Positions 10,672 through 19,857 of a stretch of 64,000 bases of DNA are shown one piece after another (within the stretch, counting starts at the first letter, position 1; every line of letters begins with the position of its first letter). Where the stretch lies: the NCBI RefSeq assembly GCF_000725545.1, contig NZ_JNZP01000016.1, positions 62,001 through 126,000 of the forward strand, in the 5' to 3' direction. The DNA comes from Streptomyces exfoliatus. GTDB lineage: Bacteria > Actinomycetota > Actinomycetes > Streptomycetales > Streptomycetaceae. The position numbers and the translations under genes were made by a program. A model generated the notes under the pieces. It was not told where the DNA came from. It worked only from the letters and a program-made list of their open reading frames with translations, and ran no database searches.

Positions 10672-11397
10672 TCAGCTCACCACTCCGGTCATGACGGCGA
10701 CGGGGACGGAGACGAAGCCCGCGGTCAGGGCGAGCGCGAGGCCGTTGGCCGCGCCCCTGAGGAGGCGTTCACGGCGGGCGCTGCCGATGCCGAGGGTCTG
10801 GGCGGCGCTCCAGAAGCCGTGGCGGACGTGGAGGCCGACGGCGAGCATGGCGACGATGTAGATGACGTTGCCGTACCAGGTGGAGAAGGTGTCGACGACG
10901 TTCTGGTAGGGCCTGCCCTCCTCGAAGCCGCCGGGGTGGACGGTGCCGGTGGTCAGGTCGAGGACGTGCCAGACGATGAAGAGGGCGAGGATGATCCCGC
11001 CCCAGCGCATGGTGCGGGTGGCGTACGAGGCGCCCTTGCGGCGATGGACGTACGCGGTGGGGCGGGCCTTCAGATCGCGGCGGCTGAGCTGGTACGCGGA
11101 GACGGCGTGGGCGACGACCGCGGCGAGGAGCACGATCCGGACGAGCCAGAGGGCCCACTCGTGGTGCAGGACCGGAGCGCCCATGACCCGCAGCCAGTGG
11201 CCGTAGGCGTTGAACTCCTCGGGGCCGAAGAAGACCTTGAGGTTGCCGGCGACGTGGGCGACGAGGTAGCCGAGCATGAGCAGCCCGCTGACGGCCATGA
11301 CCGTCTTCTTGCCGAGGGTCGATGACAGGAATCCGCGTGACGGTGTGGGGGACGGCGGTCGGCCCGCCGTCCGGTCCCTCGTGGGTGCCAGAGCCAT
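10672..11397 (-). CDS. sdhC: Succinate dehydrogenase cytochrome b558-type membrane anchor
   Basis: Protein of 241 residues with about five hydrophobic helices: [20 protein letters not shown], the [18 protein letters not shown] region, [34 protein letters not shown] and a C-terminal one. The conserved His residues in HVAGN, VVAHAV, VWHVLDL and [15 protein letters not shown] are the likely heme ligands. It anchors SdhAB and reduces menaquinone. The start at 11397 has no Shine-Dalgarno sequence; a -10 TAGCGT lies seven bases upstream, so the transcript is probably leaderless. The GTG at 11403 is an alternative. Confidence 0.92.
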   Translation of the reverse strand: MALAPTRDRTAGRPPSPTPSRGFLSSTLGKKTVMAVSGLLMLGYLVAHVAGNLKVFFGPEEFNAYGHWLRVMGAPVLHHEWALWLVRIVLLAAVVAHAVSAYQLSRRDLKARPTAYVHRRKGASYATRTMRWGGIILALFIVWHVLDLTTGTVHPGGFEEGRPYQNVVDTFSTWYGNVIYIVAMLAVGLHVRHGFWSAAQTLGIGSARRERLLRGAANGLALALTAGFVSVPVAVMTGVVS

Positions 11398-11404
11398 GTT
11401 CACG

Positions 11405-11487
11405 ACGCTAGGGCCGAAGGACCCGAGAGGTCCAAGACATGGTCCGGCTGATCTCGATAGGTGGCGCCTATTGATGTGGCGTACGCT
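11405..11487. promoter_or_regulatory. sdhC-lysR divergent promoters with LysR-type palindrome
   Basis: TCGATAGG (11454-11461) and CCTATTGA (11467-11474) form a palindrome with one mismatch and a 5-base spacer, the T-N11-A shape of LysR sites. Its centre is about 67 bases upstream of the predicted leaderless sdhC start, the usual activator position. The minus-strand promoter is TTGGAC (11435-11430), 19 bases, TAGCGT (11410-11405). The lysR -10 TACGCT at 11482-11487 lies six bases before its ATG, so the same site would cover the lysR -35 and could autorepress. Confidence 0.6.
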
Positions 11488-11493
11488 GGGCTC

Positions 11494-12402
11494 ATGCAGT
11501 TCCAGCAGCTCCTCTACTTCGTCGCCGTGGCCGAGACCCGTCACTTCACCCGGGCCGCCGAGCGCGTCCACGTCTCGCAGCCCTCGCTCTCCCAGCAGAT
11601 CAAGGCCCTGGAACAGGAGTTGGGCGCGGAGCTGTTCAGCCGCGCCCGGGGGAACATCACGCTCACCGACGCGGGCGAGGCCCTGCTGCCGCTCGCGCGC
11701 CGGATCCTCGCCGACACCGAGACGGCCCGCCTCGAGGTGCAGGAGCTGGCGCAGCTCAAGCGGGGCCGGGTACGCCTCGGGGCGACGCCGAGCCTGTGCA
11801 CGGGGCTGCTGCCGGACGTGCTGCGGGCCTTCCACGACCTGCACCCGGGGATCGAGCTGCTGATCGAGGAGGGCGGCTCGCACGATCTCGTACGGGAGCT
11901 GGCGCGCGGCGCCCTCGACCTGGCGCTCGTCGTGCTGCCCCTGCCGACCCCGTCACCGGCCCTGACCACGGTCGAGCTGCTCCGGGAGGACCTCGTGGTG
12001 GTCTCCTCCGCCTCGGCACCGGCACCGAGGCGCCCCGTCCGGATCACGGACCTGCGGGACCAGCCGCTCGTGATGTTCCGGCACGGCTACGACCTGCGGG
12101 AACTGACCGTGGCGGCCTGTCGGGCGGCGGGGTTCGAGCCCACCTTCACCGTCGAGGGCGGCGAGCTGGACGCGGTCCTCGGATTCGTACGGGCGGGGCT
12201 CGGGCTCGCGGTCGTCCCGGCGATGGTGGCGGCGCGCGCGGGCCGCGACCTGCGGGTGACCGCCCTCGCCCGGCCGGGCCTGCGCCGCACCATCGCCCTG
12301 GCCCACCGCAGCGACGTGGCGCCCCCCAGGGCGGCCCGGGAGCTCCAGCGGATGCTGCTCGCCTCCCGCCGGGGCCGGGGTGGGGAACAGGGCCGGGACT
12401 GA
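11494..12402 (+). CDS. LysR-family regulator, likely controlling sdhCAB
   Basis: Protein of 302 residues starting MQFQQLLYFVAVAETRHFTR, with the winged helix-turn-helix AAERVHVSQPSLSQQIKALEQELG at residues 18-41 and a periplasmic-binding-like effector domain after residue 90 (GRVRLGATPSLCTGLLPDVLRAF). It is divergent from sdhCAB with a shared palindrome in the 96-base gap. The S. coelicolor sdh cluster SCO0922-0925 has, as I recall, the same arrangement. The co-inducer is unknown. Confidence 0.9.
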   Translation: MQFQQLLYFVAVAETRHFTRAAERVHVSQPSLSQQIKALEQELGAELFSRARGNITLTDAGEALLPLARRILADTETARLEVQELAQLKRGRVRLGATPSLCTGLLPDVLRAFHDLHPGIELLIEEGGSHDLVRELARGALDLALVVLPLPTPSPALTTVELLREDLVVVSSASAPAPRRPVRITDLRDQPLVMFRHGYDLRELTVAACRAAGFEPTFTVEGGELDAVLGFVRAGLGLAVVPAMVAARAGRDLRVTALARPGLRRTIALAHRSDVAPPRAARELQRMLLASRRGRGGEQGRD

Positions 12403-12477
12403 GGCGCGGGGCCGGCCGCACGCCCCTGCCCCGAAATCCGCGTGCGACGGGCGACGGACGGCTGCGAGCATGCGTCC

Positions 12478-14655
12478 ATGGCTGACTCGCTCGAACATCT
12501 GGTCGTCCGGCACACCCGCCGTCTCCCCTCCCCCACCGGCCCGGCCGGGGACGGGAGCACCGCCGCGCGCAGGTTCGACGCGGCCTTGATGACCGCCGGG
12601 TTCAAGCTCTCGGCCGAGCTGATCGAGCGCCTCTCGGGGCTCACGGAGGCGACGGTCGTCGAGACCGCCGTCCGCACCCTCGCCACGGTCCGCGAACTGG
12701 TCGGCGACCATGTGCGGCACAACGTCTACTTCGTCGACTTCCCGGCCAACGTGCCGGACACGCTCGACTTCTGGACGGCGTGCCTGACCGAGGCGCTCGA
12801 CGACGGCGACAGCCGCGCGCGGACGGTCGACCAGCTGCGCGCGGGCGTCCTCGACCTGCTGACCCTCCCGTCGTACGGCCGCTACCAGCACACGTACGAG
12901 GAGATGCTCGCCGTGCACGACGAGCTGATCGCGGCGGCCGGTGACCGCCTGACCGTGCTGCACCTCGGCGCGGACGCGGACACCGAGGTCACCGCGCTCT
13001 ATCTCGCCCTGGCGGGGAGCACGACCCCGCTCGGCGAGGAGCACCTGCGTGATCTGGCCGTGCTGGCCGAGCACGGCGCCGACGGCCCCCAGCCCGGGGA
13101 GATCCCGGTCCGGGAGAACCGCGCCGTCGTCAACGCGGCCCGGCTCCGAGTGGGCGCGGCGCCGCTGTTCGACACCGTGACCGACGTCCTGCGGCTGGCC
13201 TGCGCCCTCGCGGACGGCGATGTCACGCTGCGGGAGCCCACCCGTTTCCGCGCACTGTCCCGGCCGTACCGCCGCGCCCTGCTCGCGGGGCTCGACGCGG
13301 TCGTGGCCGCGTCGCCGGCCAAGCTGTCGGACGTGAACGCGCACGGGGAGGCGTGGAAGCGGCTCGGGGAGCGGCTGCACCCCCACGAGTACCCGCACTG
13401 GCCGCACGCCGCCGAGGTGTTCGCGGTCGCCCGGAGGGAGCGTGAGGCGCCGTCGTTCGACAGCCGTGTGGAGGAGATGCTCGTACGGGGCGATGTCGCG
13501 GGCGCGGCAGAGCTGATGGCCTCCCACGCGCCGGGACGGCTGTTCCGGGCCCTGGACCGGCTCGTCCGCACCGCGCGGGAGGGCGAGGAGCGGGAGGCGG
13601 TCCTCGCGGCCGTCGAGCGGGCGGCGCCGGAGGTGTCGGGCCGGGTCGTCCTGTCGGTCCGCGAACACGTCCAGAACCGCGCGGGCGGGAGCGGCGGGGC
13701 GCGCAGGGTGTTCGTGAACCGGGAGGCCAAGGCCTGGGTCACGGACGACACGCGTCCGCCGCTGGAGGACGCCGCCCGCCGACGGATCATCGCGGTCCTC
13801 GATGCCGAGACCCGCCGCCGACTCCCCTCCCCCGAGCGCCTGTTGATCGACCCCGATGTCCTGGACGTGGCCCTGCCGCTGAGCGGACGGGCAGCCTCGG
13901 AGGGGCTGGGCGTGCTGCCGCGCGGCTCGGTCTCGCCGGTCGAGGGGGAGTTGCTGCGCTTCTTCACGTACTGGAGGCAGGCGCGGTACACGACCGACCT
14001 CGATCTCTCGGCGCTCGTCCTGGACGCCGACTACTCGACCGTGACGTGGCTGTCGTACACGGCCCTGACCGACGTCGAGGGCCGGCACTCGGGTGACATC
14101 ACCGAAGCACCGGACGGGGCTTCGGAGTTCATCGATCTGCGGCTCGGCGCGGTGCGGGGCACGTTCATCGTGCCGCAGGTGCACGTCTTCTCGGGAGAGC
14201 GCTTCGACGAGGTGGCGGAGGGCTTCTTCGGCTTCATGCTGCGCGAGTCCGAGCAGGGCGGGCGGCCGTTCGAGCCGCGCACCGTGCGGATGAAGTCGGA
14301 TCTGCGCGGTCCCGGCTGGGTGGCCCTGCCGCTCGCCTTCCGGCGGGACGACGAGGGCCGCTGGCACGCGCACTGGCTGCACCTGTACCTGAGGGGAGCG
14401 CCGTCGGCGAACCAGGTCGAGGGGCACCGGGTGACGATCGCGGTCGTGATGCGCGCCCTGCTGGGACGCACCCACCTGACCGTACGTCATCTCGTGGCGC
14501 TGATGGAGGAGTCGGGGTCGGAGACGACGCTGTGGGACGGCCGGACGGTACCGGAAGGACCGGTCACGTACATCGGTCTCGAGCGGCCGGAAGGTCTGGC
14601 TCCTGGCTCGCGTGTGCTCACCCCGGAAAATCTGCGCGACCTGCTGCCCGCCTGA
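12478..14655 (+). CDS. Large protein with C-terminal TerD-like domain (MXAN_6230/SCO0854-like)
   Basis: Protein of 725 residues starting MADSLEHLVVRHTRR; the upstream in-frame ATG at 12442 is less likely. The N-terminal 450 residues are mostly helical and of unknown function. The C-terminal part, DLDLSALVLDADYSTVTWLS, HSGDITEAPDGASEFIDL and IVPQVHVFSGERFDEV, resembles the Ca-binding beta-sandwich of TerD tellurite/stress proteins. I recall annotations of this family as MXAN_6230/SCO0854 RING-domain proteins, but no RING-type Cys/His cluster is visible here. No terB, terC or terZ gene is adjacent. Its role is probably stress-related, which is inference. Confidence 0.6.
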   Translation: MADSLEHLVVRHTRRLPSPTGPAGDGSTAARRFDAALMTAGFKLSAELIERLSGLTEATVVETAVRTLATVRELVGDHVRHNVYFVDFPANVPDTLDFWTACLTEALDDGDSRARTVDQLRAGVLDLLTLPSYGRYQHTYEEMLAVHDELIAAAGDRLTVLHLGADADTEVTALYLALAGSTTPLGEEHLRDLAVLAEHGADGPQPGEIPVRENRAVVNAARLRVGAAPLFDTVTDVLRLACALADGDVTLREPTRFRALSRPYRRALLAGLDAVVAASPAKLSDVNAHGEAWKRLGERLHPHEYPHWPHAAEVFAVARREREAPSFDSRVEEMLVRGDVAGAAELMASHAPGRLFRALDRLVRTAREGEEREAVLAAVERAAPEVSGRVVLSVREHVQNRAGGSGGARRVFVNREAKAWVTDDTRPPLEDAARRRIIAVLDAETRRRLPSPERLLIDPDVLDVALPLSGRAASEGLGVLPRGSVSPVEGELLRFFTYWRQARYTTDLDLSALVLDADYSTVTWLSYTALTDVEGRHSGDITEAPDGASEFIDLRLGAVRGTFIVPQVHVFSGERFDEVAEGFFGFMLRESEQGGRPFEPRTVRMKSDLRGPGWVALPLAFRRDDEGRWHAHWLHLYLRGAPSANQVEGHRVTIAVVMRALLGRTHLTVRHLVALMEESGSETTLWDGRTVPEGPVTYIGLERPEGLAPGSRVLTPENLRDLLPA

Positions 14656-14748
14656 GTGTTACGGTCGTTCCGGGGCGAGGCCATGGAGAGGCTTCCTTCT
14701 ACCCACTCCTTGAAATAGCCTCTCCGCTTTCCTCCCCCGTACCTCTTC

Positions 14749-14779
14749 CCGGCCTCCCCGCTTCCCGCGGGGAGGCCGG
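14749..14779. terminator. Bidirectional hairpin terminator
   Basis: CCGGCCTCCCCGC and GCGGGGAGGCCGG pair perfectly over 13 bp around the loop TTCCC. It lies between the converging TerD-like and GGDEF-EAL genes and can serve both. Confidence 0.85.
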
Positions 14780-14796
14780 TTCCGTATGCGCGACCT

Positions 14797-16962
14797 TCAG
14801 ACCGCGTCCGCCAGGAGCAGCGAGTGGATGCGGTCCGGGGCTCCGGGGCGGGCGTAGTACCAGCCCTGGGCCGTGTCGCAGCCGAGCTCGCGGAGCTGGC
14901 GGGCCTGGGCGCCGGTCTCCACGCCCTCGACGGTGACGGCGAGTTCCAGGCTGTGCGCCAGGGAGACGATCCCCTCGACGATCTTGAGGTCGACCGGGTC
15001 CACCGGGTGCTGCTGCATGCCCCGGGTGAAGGAACGGTCGAGCTTGAGGACGCTCACCGGCAGGCGGCGCAGGTTGGCCAGGTTCGAGTAGCCGGTGCCG
15101 AAGTCGTCGAGCGCGATGTCCACGCCCATCTCGGCGAGCTGCCGCAGCGGCTTGAGCAGGTCCTCGTCGGCGCCGATGAGCGCCGACTCGGTCACCTCCA
15201 GGCAGAGGGCGCCCGGTTCGAGCCCCGACCGCTCCAGGACGTCGACGGTGTCGGCGACCAGGCGCGGGTGATGGAGCTGGGTCGGGGAGAGGTTGACGTT
15301 GATCCGCAGCGGGCCGCCGTCGGAGTGCCGGGTCTGCCAGAAGCGGGCCTGCCGTACGGCCTCCTGGAGCACCCACCGGCCGAGCGGCACGATGAGGCCG
15401 GTGTCCTCGGCGAGCGGGATGAAGCGGTCGGGGCCGAGCACCCCGTGCTGCGGGTGGCACCACCGCACGAGCGCCTCGGCGCCGTGCACGCTGCCGTCGC
15501 CGAGGTGGACGAGCGGCTGGTACTCGATGAAGAACTCGCCGCGCTCCAGGGCGGCCGGCAGGGCCGTGGTGAGTCCGTGCCGGGTGATGGCGCGGGCGTC
15601 GGCCTCCGCGTCGGCGAGCTCGAAGCGGTTTCCGCCGGCCGACTTGGCGCGGTACATGGTGATGTCGGCGCTCCGCAGCACCTCGGCGGGAGTGCGCTCG
15701 CCGGCCGGGCCCTCGACGACGCCGAGGCTGCCGCGGACGGTCAGTTCGCGGCCGTCGATGCGCAGGGGCGTGGAGAGTGCGCCGAGGATGCGGTCCGCGA
15801 GTTCGGTGACGTCCCGTTCGCCGCCCGGCGCGGTGGTGAGGGCGACGAACTCGTCCCCGCCGAGCCGGGCCACCATCTCGCCGGATCCGGTGACGCAGCT
15901 CTGGAGCCGGTCGGCGACCTCGACGAGCAGTCGGTCGCCGGTGGAGTGGCCCAGGCTGTCGTTGATGACCTTGAAGCCGTCGAGGTCCAGGTAGCAGAGG
16001 CCGAAGCGGGCGTTGTCGCCGGGCGCGAGGGCCTTCTCGAGGCGCTCGAAGAACAGGGTCCGGTTGGGCAGGCCGGTGAGCGCGTCGTGGGTGGCCTCGT
16101 ACCGCAGGCGCAGGTGGAGCAGGCGCCGTTCGGTGGTGTCCTCCATGAGGGCCAGCTGGTACTGGGGGTTGCCCTCGGCGTCCCGGAGGAGCGAGACGGT
16201 GAGGTTGGTCCACAGAACCGTTCCGTCACCGCGGTAGTACGGCTTCTCGACCCGGTAGGAGTCCCGGTCGCCGCGGACCAGCTCGTCGTACAGCTTCCAG
16301 ACGTGCGGGCCGTCCTCGGGGTGGACCCACTCGCTCACGTTCCGGCTGCGGACCTGGCCCTCCATCCCGCCGAACATGCGGGTGAGGGTCTCGTTGACCT
16401 CAAGGACGTTGCCGTCGAGGTCGGCGATGCCGATCCCTATGGCCGCCCCGTCGAAGACCGCCCGGAAGCGGCTCTCGGTGGCGTGCAGGGCGATCTCGGC
16501 GGCGCTGCGGGCGGAGAGCGCGGAGCGGGCGATGGCCTCCTGCTCGGCGCGGGTCCGCTCGCGCAGCGCCTGCGCGTAGCCGGCGGCCATGGCGTGCTGG
16601 AGCCGGGCGCAGCGGGCCCGGAGCTCCTCGACCGGCAGGTCCGACGCCCCACCGCAGTACAGCACCAGGTACGAGTCGACGACGCCGAGGCTGCGGCCGA
16701 GCGCGTCCGGGTCGGTGCAGTGGGCGGCGACGAGGGCCGCGCCGGTGCGCTGGGCCGGGGCCGTGTCGAACGGCCGGGCGTGCAGGGCGTCGTAGAGGGT
16801 GCGGGCGAGGGGCAGCAGATGCCCCTCGAACTCGGCGCGGGTCAGCGAGGTGGCGGTCACCGGGAAGATCGCACGGCTCCAGATGGTGACGAACCGCCTG
16901 AGTCTGTCCTCCGGGCCGTCCGCTTCGGCGACCGCGCCGGACGGCTGCGTCGGGACCTTCAC
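14797..16962 (-). CDS. rmdA: PAS-GGDEF-EAL cyclic-di-GMP enzyme (RmdA-like)
   Basis: Cytosolic protein of 721 residues with no membrane segment. Residues 1-150 are helical, a PAS/PAC unit spans about 160-280 (FRAVFDGAAIGIGIADLDGN), GGDEF is intact at about 368-372 and an EAL domain begins with EALVRW at about 496, followed by ENTGLI-like EDTGLI, NLSPTQL, DDFGTGYSNL and KLDRSF. Both synthase and phosphodiesterase motifs are complete, so it may make and break c-di-GMP. The architecture, its coupled methyltransferase and its position near sdh/lysR match RmdA (SCO0928), a regulator of Streptomyces development, from memory. The GTG start overlaps the upstream stop as GTGA. Confidence 0.85.
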   Translation of the reverse strand: MKVPTQPSGAVAEADGPEDRLRRFVTIWSRAIFPVTATSLTRAEFEGHLLPLARTLYDALHARPFDTAPAQRTGAALVAAHCTDPDALGRSLGVVDSYLVLYCGGASDLPVEELRARCARLQHAMAAGYAQALRERTRAEQEAIARSALSARSAAEIALHATESRFRAVFDGAAIGIGIADLDGNVLEVNETLTRMFGGMEGQVRSRNVSEWVHPEDGPHVWKLYDELVRGDRDSYRVEKPYYRGDGTVLWTNLTVSLLRDAEGNPQYQLALMEDTTERRLLHLRLRYEATHDALTGLPNRTLFFERLEKALAPGDNARFGLCYLDLDGFKVINDSLGHSTGDRLLVEVADRLQSCVTGSGEMVARLGGDEFVALTTAPGGERDVTELADRILGALSTPLRIDGRELTVRGSLGVVEGPAGERTPAEVLRSADITMYRAKSAGGNRFELADAEADARAITRHGLTTALPAALERGEFFIEYQPLVHLGDGSVHGAEALVRWCHPQHGVLGPDRFIPLAEDTGLIVPLGRWVLQEAVRQARFWQTRHSDGGPLRINVNLSPTQLHHPRLVADTVDVLERSGLEPGALCLEVTESALIGADEDLLKPLRQLAEMGVDIALDDFGTGYSNLANLRRLPVSVLKLDRSFTRGMQQHPVDPVDLKIVEGIVSLAHSLELAVTVEGVETGAQARQLRELGCDTAQGWYYARPGAPDRIHSLLLADAV

Positions 16963-17771
16963 GCCTTGCGCCCCACCCCTGCGAAACCGGAGAAGGCGAA
17001 GGGATCCTCCTCCTCGACCGGACTGTCCGGTCGCCAGAGGGGCATCGGGACGAGGCCGGGCTCGACCAGTTCGGTGCCCTCGAAGAAGCGGGTGATCTCG
17101 TCGCCGGAACGCATCACCAGGGGGTTGCGGATGTTCCGGTAGACGCCGACGGTGCCGCCCGCCTGTTCCTCGGAGAGCGGGATGCCCTCGTACGAGGCGT
17201 GGGTGAGGACGACGAGGCTGCCGGGCGCGAGGGCGGCGATCAGCTCGGCGACGGCCTCGTGCGGCCGGTCCTCGTCCTCCAGGAAGTGCAGGACGGCTAC
17301 GAGGAGCAGCGCCACGGGCCGCTCCAGGTCGAGGAGTCGGGTGACCTCGGGGCTGTGGAGGATGTCGGCCGGCTTGCGGAGGTCGGCGGCGACGACCGTG
17401 GCGCCCTCGTCGCCGTCCAGGACCGCGCGGCTGTGGGCCACGGCGACCGGGTCGTGGTCGACGTAGACGACCCGGGCGGTGGGGTCGGCGGCGCGGGCGA
17501 CCTCGTGCACGTTGCCGAAGGTGGGTATGCCGGAGCCGATGTCCAGGAACTGGGTGACGTCGTTGTCAACGGCGTGGCGGACGGCGCGTCGCATGAAGGC
17601 ACGGTTCGCCTGCATGATCTTGGGCAGGCCAGGCATGAACTCCATGGCCTTGCGCGCCGCTTCCCGGTCCACTTCGAAATTGTGCGAGCCGCCCAGATAG
17701 AAGTCGTACATACGGGACACGCTCGGCACCGAAATGTCGATACCCGGCGGAGCCCAGGCGGGACGCTCCAT
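16959..17771 (-). CDS. SAM-dependent methyltransferase, DUF574 (Methyltransf_19) family
   Basis: Protein of 270 residues from ATG 17771 with GGAG eight bases upstream. It opens PPGIDISVPSVSRMYDFYLG, a segment typical of this actinobacterial family, and carries the SAM motif FLDIGSGIPTFGNVHEVA, then VVYVDHDPVAVAHSRAVL and the acidic HFLEDEDRP. Streptomyces genomes carry many copies beside sensory or developmental genes; the substrate is unknown. It is translationally coupled to the c-di-GMP enzyme, which suggests a joint signalling task. Confidence 0.88.
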   Translation of the reverse strand: MERPAWAPPGIDISVPSVSRMYDFYLGGSHNFEVDREAARKAMEFMPGLPKIMQANRAFMRRAVRHAVDNDVTQFLDIGSGIPTFGNVHEVARAADPTARVVYVDHDPVAVAHSRAVLDGDEGATVVAADLRKPADILHSPEVTRLLDLERPVALLLVAVLHFLEDEDRPHEAVAELIAALAPGSLVVLTHASYEGIPLSEEQAGGTVGVYRNIRNPLVMRSGDEITRFFEGTELVEPGLVPMPLWRPDSPVEEEDPFAFSGFAGVGRKA

Positions 17772-18295
17772 CAATGTCTCCAACAAGTCGCCATGGGGGA
17801 TGCGGCCATGTGTTCGCGGCCGGTGTTCGAGGTGAGGCTACTGATCACCCGCCGAGAGAGCGAGTAGAAACGGAAATTCGCGGTCCGTTCTTGGTCACAC
17901 GCCATTGGCACGTGCTTCTCGGAGCGAAGATTTCACGCCTTCAGGCTGTGCATTTTCACGTGCATGTGACTGTGCGTCGGCTCCACGGCCGGCAGTCGTT
18001 TCCTCCGATGTGCCCCCAGGCCCGGTCGGCGCCCGGTCCGTCGCCCCCTTCGGGCCCGGTCATCGGTGCAGGATCCCCCGTGACCGCTCTGCCCGACAGG
18101 GCGACAACCGGACAGAAATCCCTTCGGAGCCCGGAACGACCGGAGTCGGCCGTCTCCGCGCATCCGATCGGGGCCTCGACCCCCGGAATTGCGCCCCGCG
18201 CGCGCCCCCGGAGCGGCGAACGTCAAGCCGGTGCGTACGGAGATCCCCACCATCCGGCGAATCCCACGGGATTTCCGCCCCGGCGCGGCGTGTCT
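17772..18295. other. 524-base intergenic region between divergent genes
   Basis: This stretch separates the methyltransferase-rmdA operon from the proline-rich protein gene and must hold both promoters. I see no complete -35/-10 pair that I would defend, no good coding frame and no long repeat. The first 200 bases are less GC-rich than the surroundings. Confidence 0.5.
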
Positions 18296-18907
18296 GTGAT
18301 CAAGCTCGACGGCGTGTCTCTGTACGGATCACTCCTCGCGCGGCCAGTGGCGGCGCTGGCCCTGGTGTGGATGCTCTCCACGCCCGTGCCCGCCGCCGCC
18401 GACTCCTGCGCCTACGCCACCACCGGCCCCGGCGGGTCGAACACCTCGGTGGCGGTCATCGGGTCGGGCGGCTGCACGCCCCGGCCGACCCCGCCGTCGC
18501 CGTCGCCCCCACCGCCGTCGCCACCGCGTCCCACGACGCCCGTGCCACGGCCGACGCCCGAGCCGCCTCCCCCTCCGTCCCCCGCGCAGCCCCCGCCTCC
18601 CGTACGGACCACGACGCCACCGCCTCCCCCGGTCACCACTCCGGCACCGGGCCCCGCACCGGCGTCCCCCGTACCCCCCGGCACGCAGCCGCCGGAACGC
18701 AGCCCGGCGGCGGCCCCGCCGCCCCCGCCGGCACCGGCGCCCACCCTGCGACCGCGACCGCCGGCCGCGGCGCCCGTCGCGCTGCCCCACTACCGGCGCA
18801 CGTCACGGCCCCAGCCGACGGGCCGGACGTCCGTCGTCACCATGACGCTGGTGATCATCGCGCCCGCGGTCCTCGCGACCGCGATCCTCCGCCCCCGCTC
18901 CCGCTGA
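18296..18907 (+). CDS. Secreted proline-rich, membrane-anchored protein
   Basis: Protein of about 203 residues. The start is uncertain: GTG at 18296 or 18290, neither with a good Shine-Dalgarno sequence. A signal peptide (VAALALVWMLSTPVPAAADS) precedes a short Cys-containing head with CAYAT and SGGCTP, then about 120 residues made almost wholly of Pro, Thr, Ser and Ala. A C-terminal helix VVTMTLVIIAPAVLATAIL and the RPRSR tail anchor it in the membrane. It looks like a wall-spanning stalk. Eighteen bases separate it from the DUF4239 gene. From memory, S. coelicolor has a similar secreted proline-rich gene near rmdA. Confidence 0.7.
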   Translation: MIKLDGVSLYGSLLARPVAALALVWMLSTPVPAAADSCAYATTGPGGSNTSVAVIGSGGCTPRPTPPSPSPPPPSPPRPTTPVPRPTPEPPPPPSPAQPPPPVRTTTPPPPPVTTPAPGPAPASPVPPGTQPPERSPAAAPPPPPAPAPTLRPRPPAAAPVALPHYRRTSRPQPTGRTSVVTMTLVIIAPAVLATAILRPRSR

Positions 18908-18925
18908 CCTCCGACTGAGGAATTC

Positions 18926-19690
18926 ATGTCTGAATGGCTTGTTCTCACCCTTGCGATGGCCGCCGCGTGTGCCGTCGTGCTCACGATCGTCGTCATCAAC
19001 AACCGCCGGATCCCGGAGGACGACGACCCCAGCGAAACCCCTGACGTCATCGAGTACATGACGATGATGATCGGCGTGATCTACGCGATCGTCCTCGGTC
19101 TGGCCATCGCCGGCGTCTGGGAGGCCCGTGGTGCCGCGCAGGAGACCGTGCGACAGGAGGCCCAGGCGATGCACGAGATCTCGGCCCGGGTCGAGGTGTA
19201 CCCGCAGCAGGTCCGCGACCGCATCCGCGCCGACGTCGACGCGTACGTCGGCTACGTGGTCGACGAGGAATGGGCGTACATGGCCGAGGAGGGCGAGCTG
19301 AGCGAGGAGGGCACCGCGCTCCTCGACCGGGTCCGGCGCAGCGTCACCGACTACCAGCCGGCCAACGACTTCGAGGGCCAGGCCTACCAGCCCCTGGTGG
19401 ATCAGGTGGCGGTCGCCGACGACGCCCGGGGGGCCAGGGGCCAGAGTGCCGGGGCCACCATGCCGGGGGTGGTGTGGTTCGGTCTGATCATCGGGGCCCT
19501 GGTGACCGTCGGCCTGATCTTCACCCTGCAGATCCGCAGAACCGGACGGGAGTTGCTGCTCGCCGGGCTTTTCAGTGTGCTGATCGCGTTCCTGCTGTTC
19601 CTCATCTGGGACTTCGACGCGCCGTTCGGCCGGGGCATCTCGGCCACCGCCACGCCGTTCACCGACCTGTTCCCGCAGCTCACCGGGTGA
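18926..19690 (+). CDS. DUF4239 (bestrophin-like) membrane protein
   Basis: Protein of 254 residues. Helices lie at about 4-24 (LVLTLAMAAACAVVLTIVV), 48-68 (MMIGVIYAIVLGLAIAGVW), 190-210 and 217-236, with a cytosolic helical segment between them (QEAQAMHEISARVEVYPQQVRDRIR). This four-helix pattern fits DUF4239, which is distantly related to bestrophin anion channels. The function is undetermined. It is probably cotranscribed with the proline-rich gene. Confidence 0.8.
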   Translation: MSEWLVLTLAMAAACAVVLTIVVINNRRIPEDDDPSETPDVIEYMTMMIGVIYAIVLGLAIAGVWEARGAAQETVRQEAQAMHEISARVEVYPQQVRDRIRADVDAYVGYVVDEEWAYMAEEGELSEEGTALLDRVRRSVTDYQPANDFEGQAYQPLVDQVAVADDARGARGQSAGATMPGVVWFGLIIGALVTVGLIFTLQIRRTGRELLLAGLFSVLIAFLLFLIWDFDAPFGRGISATATPFTDLFPQLTG

Positions 19691-19857
19691 GTCGGGGCAC
19701 CACAGCGGGCCGCACGGGGGACATGCGTGCCCCATTCGCACGTCTGGGATCGCGGTTGTGGTAGTGCGCTCCTAGCGTTGGCGGCATCGAGGTGTACGCA
19801 CGGTATTTGGCGGAAACCCCCTTCCGCGGCTGCCCCTCGGGACCCGGAGGATTCACC

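Noticed and set aside
12478..14655. RING-domain assignment for the TerD-like protein
   Set aside because: No Cys/His cluster of RING type is visible, so only a family-level resemblance is kept.
18296..18907. Proline-rich protein as another sortase substrate
   Set aside because: It has a membrane helix and basic tail but no GGxGGS or LPXTG-like motif before the helix.
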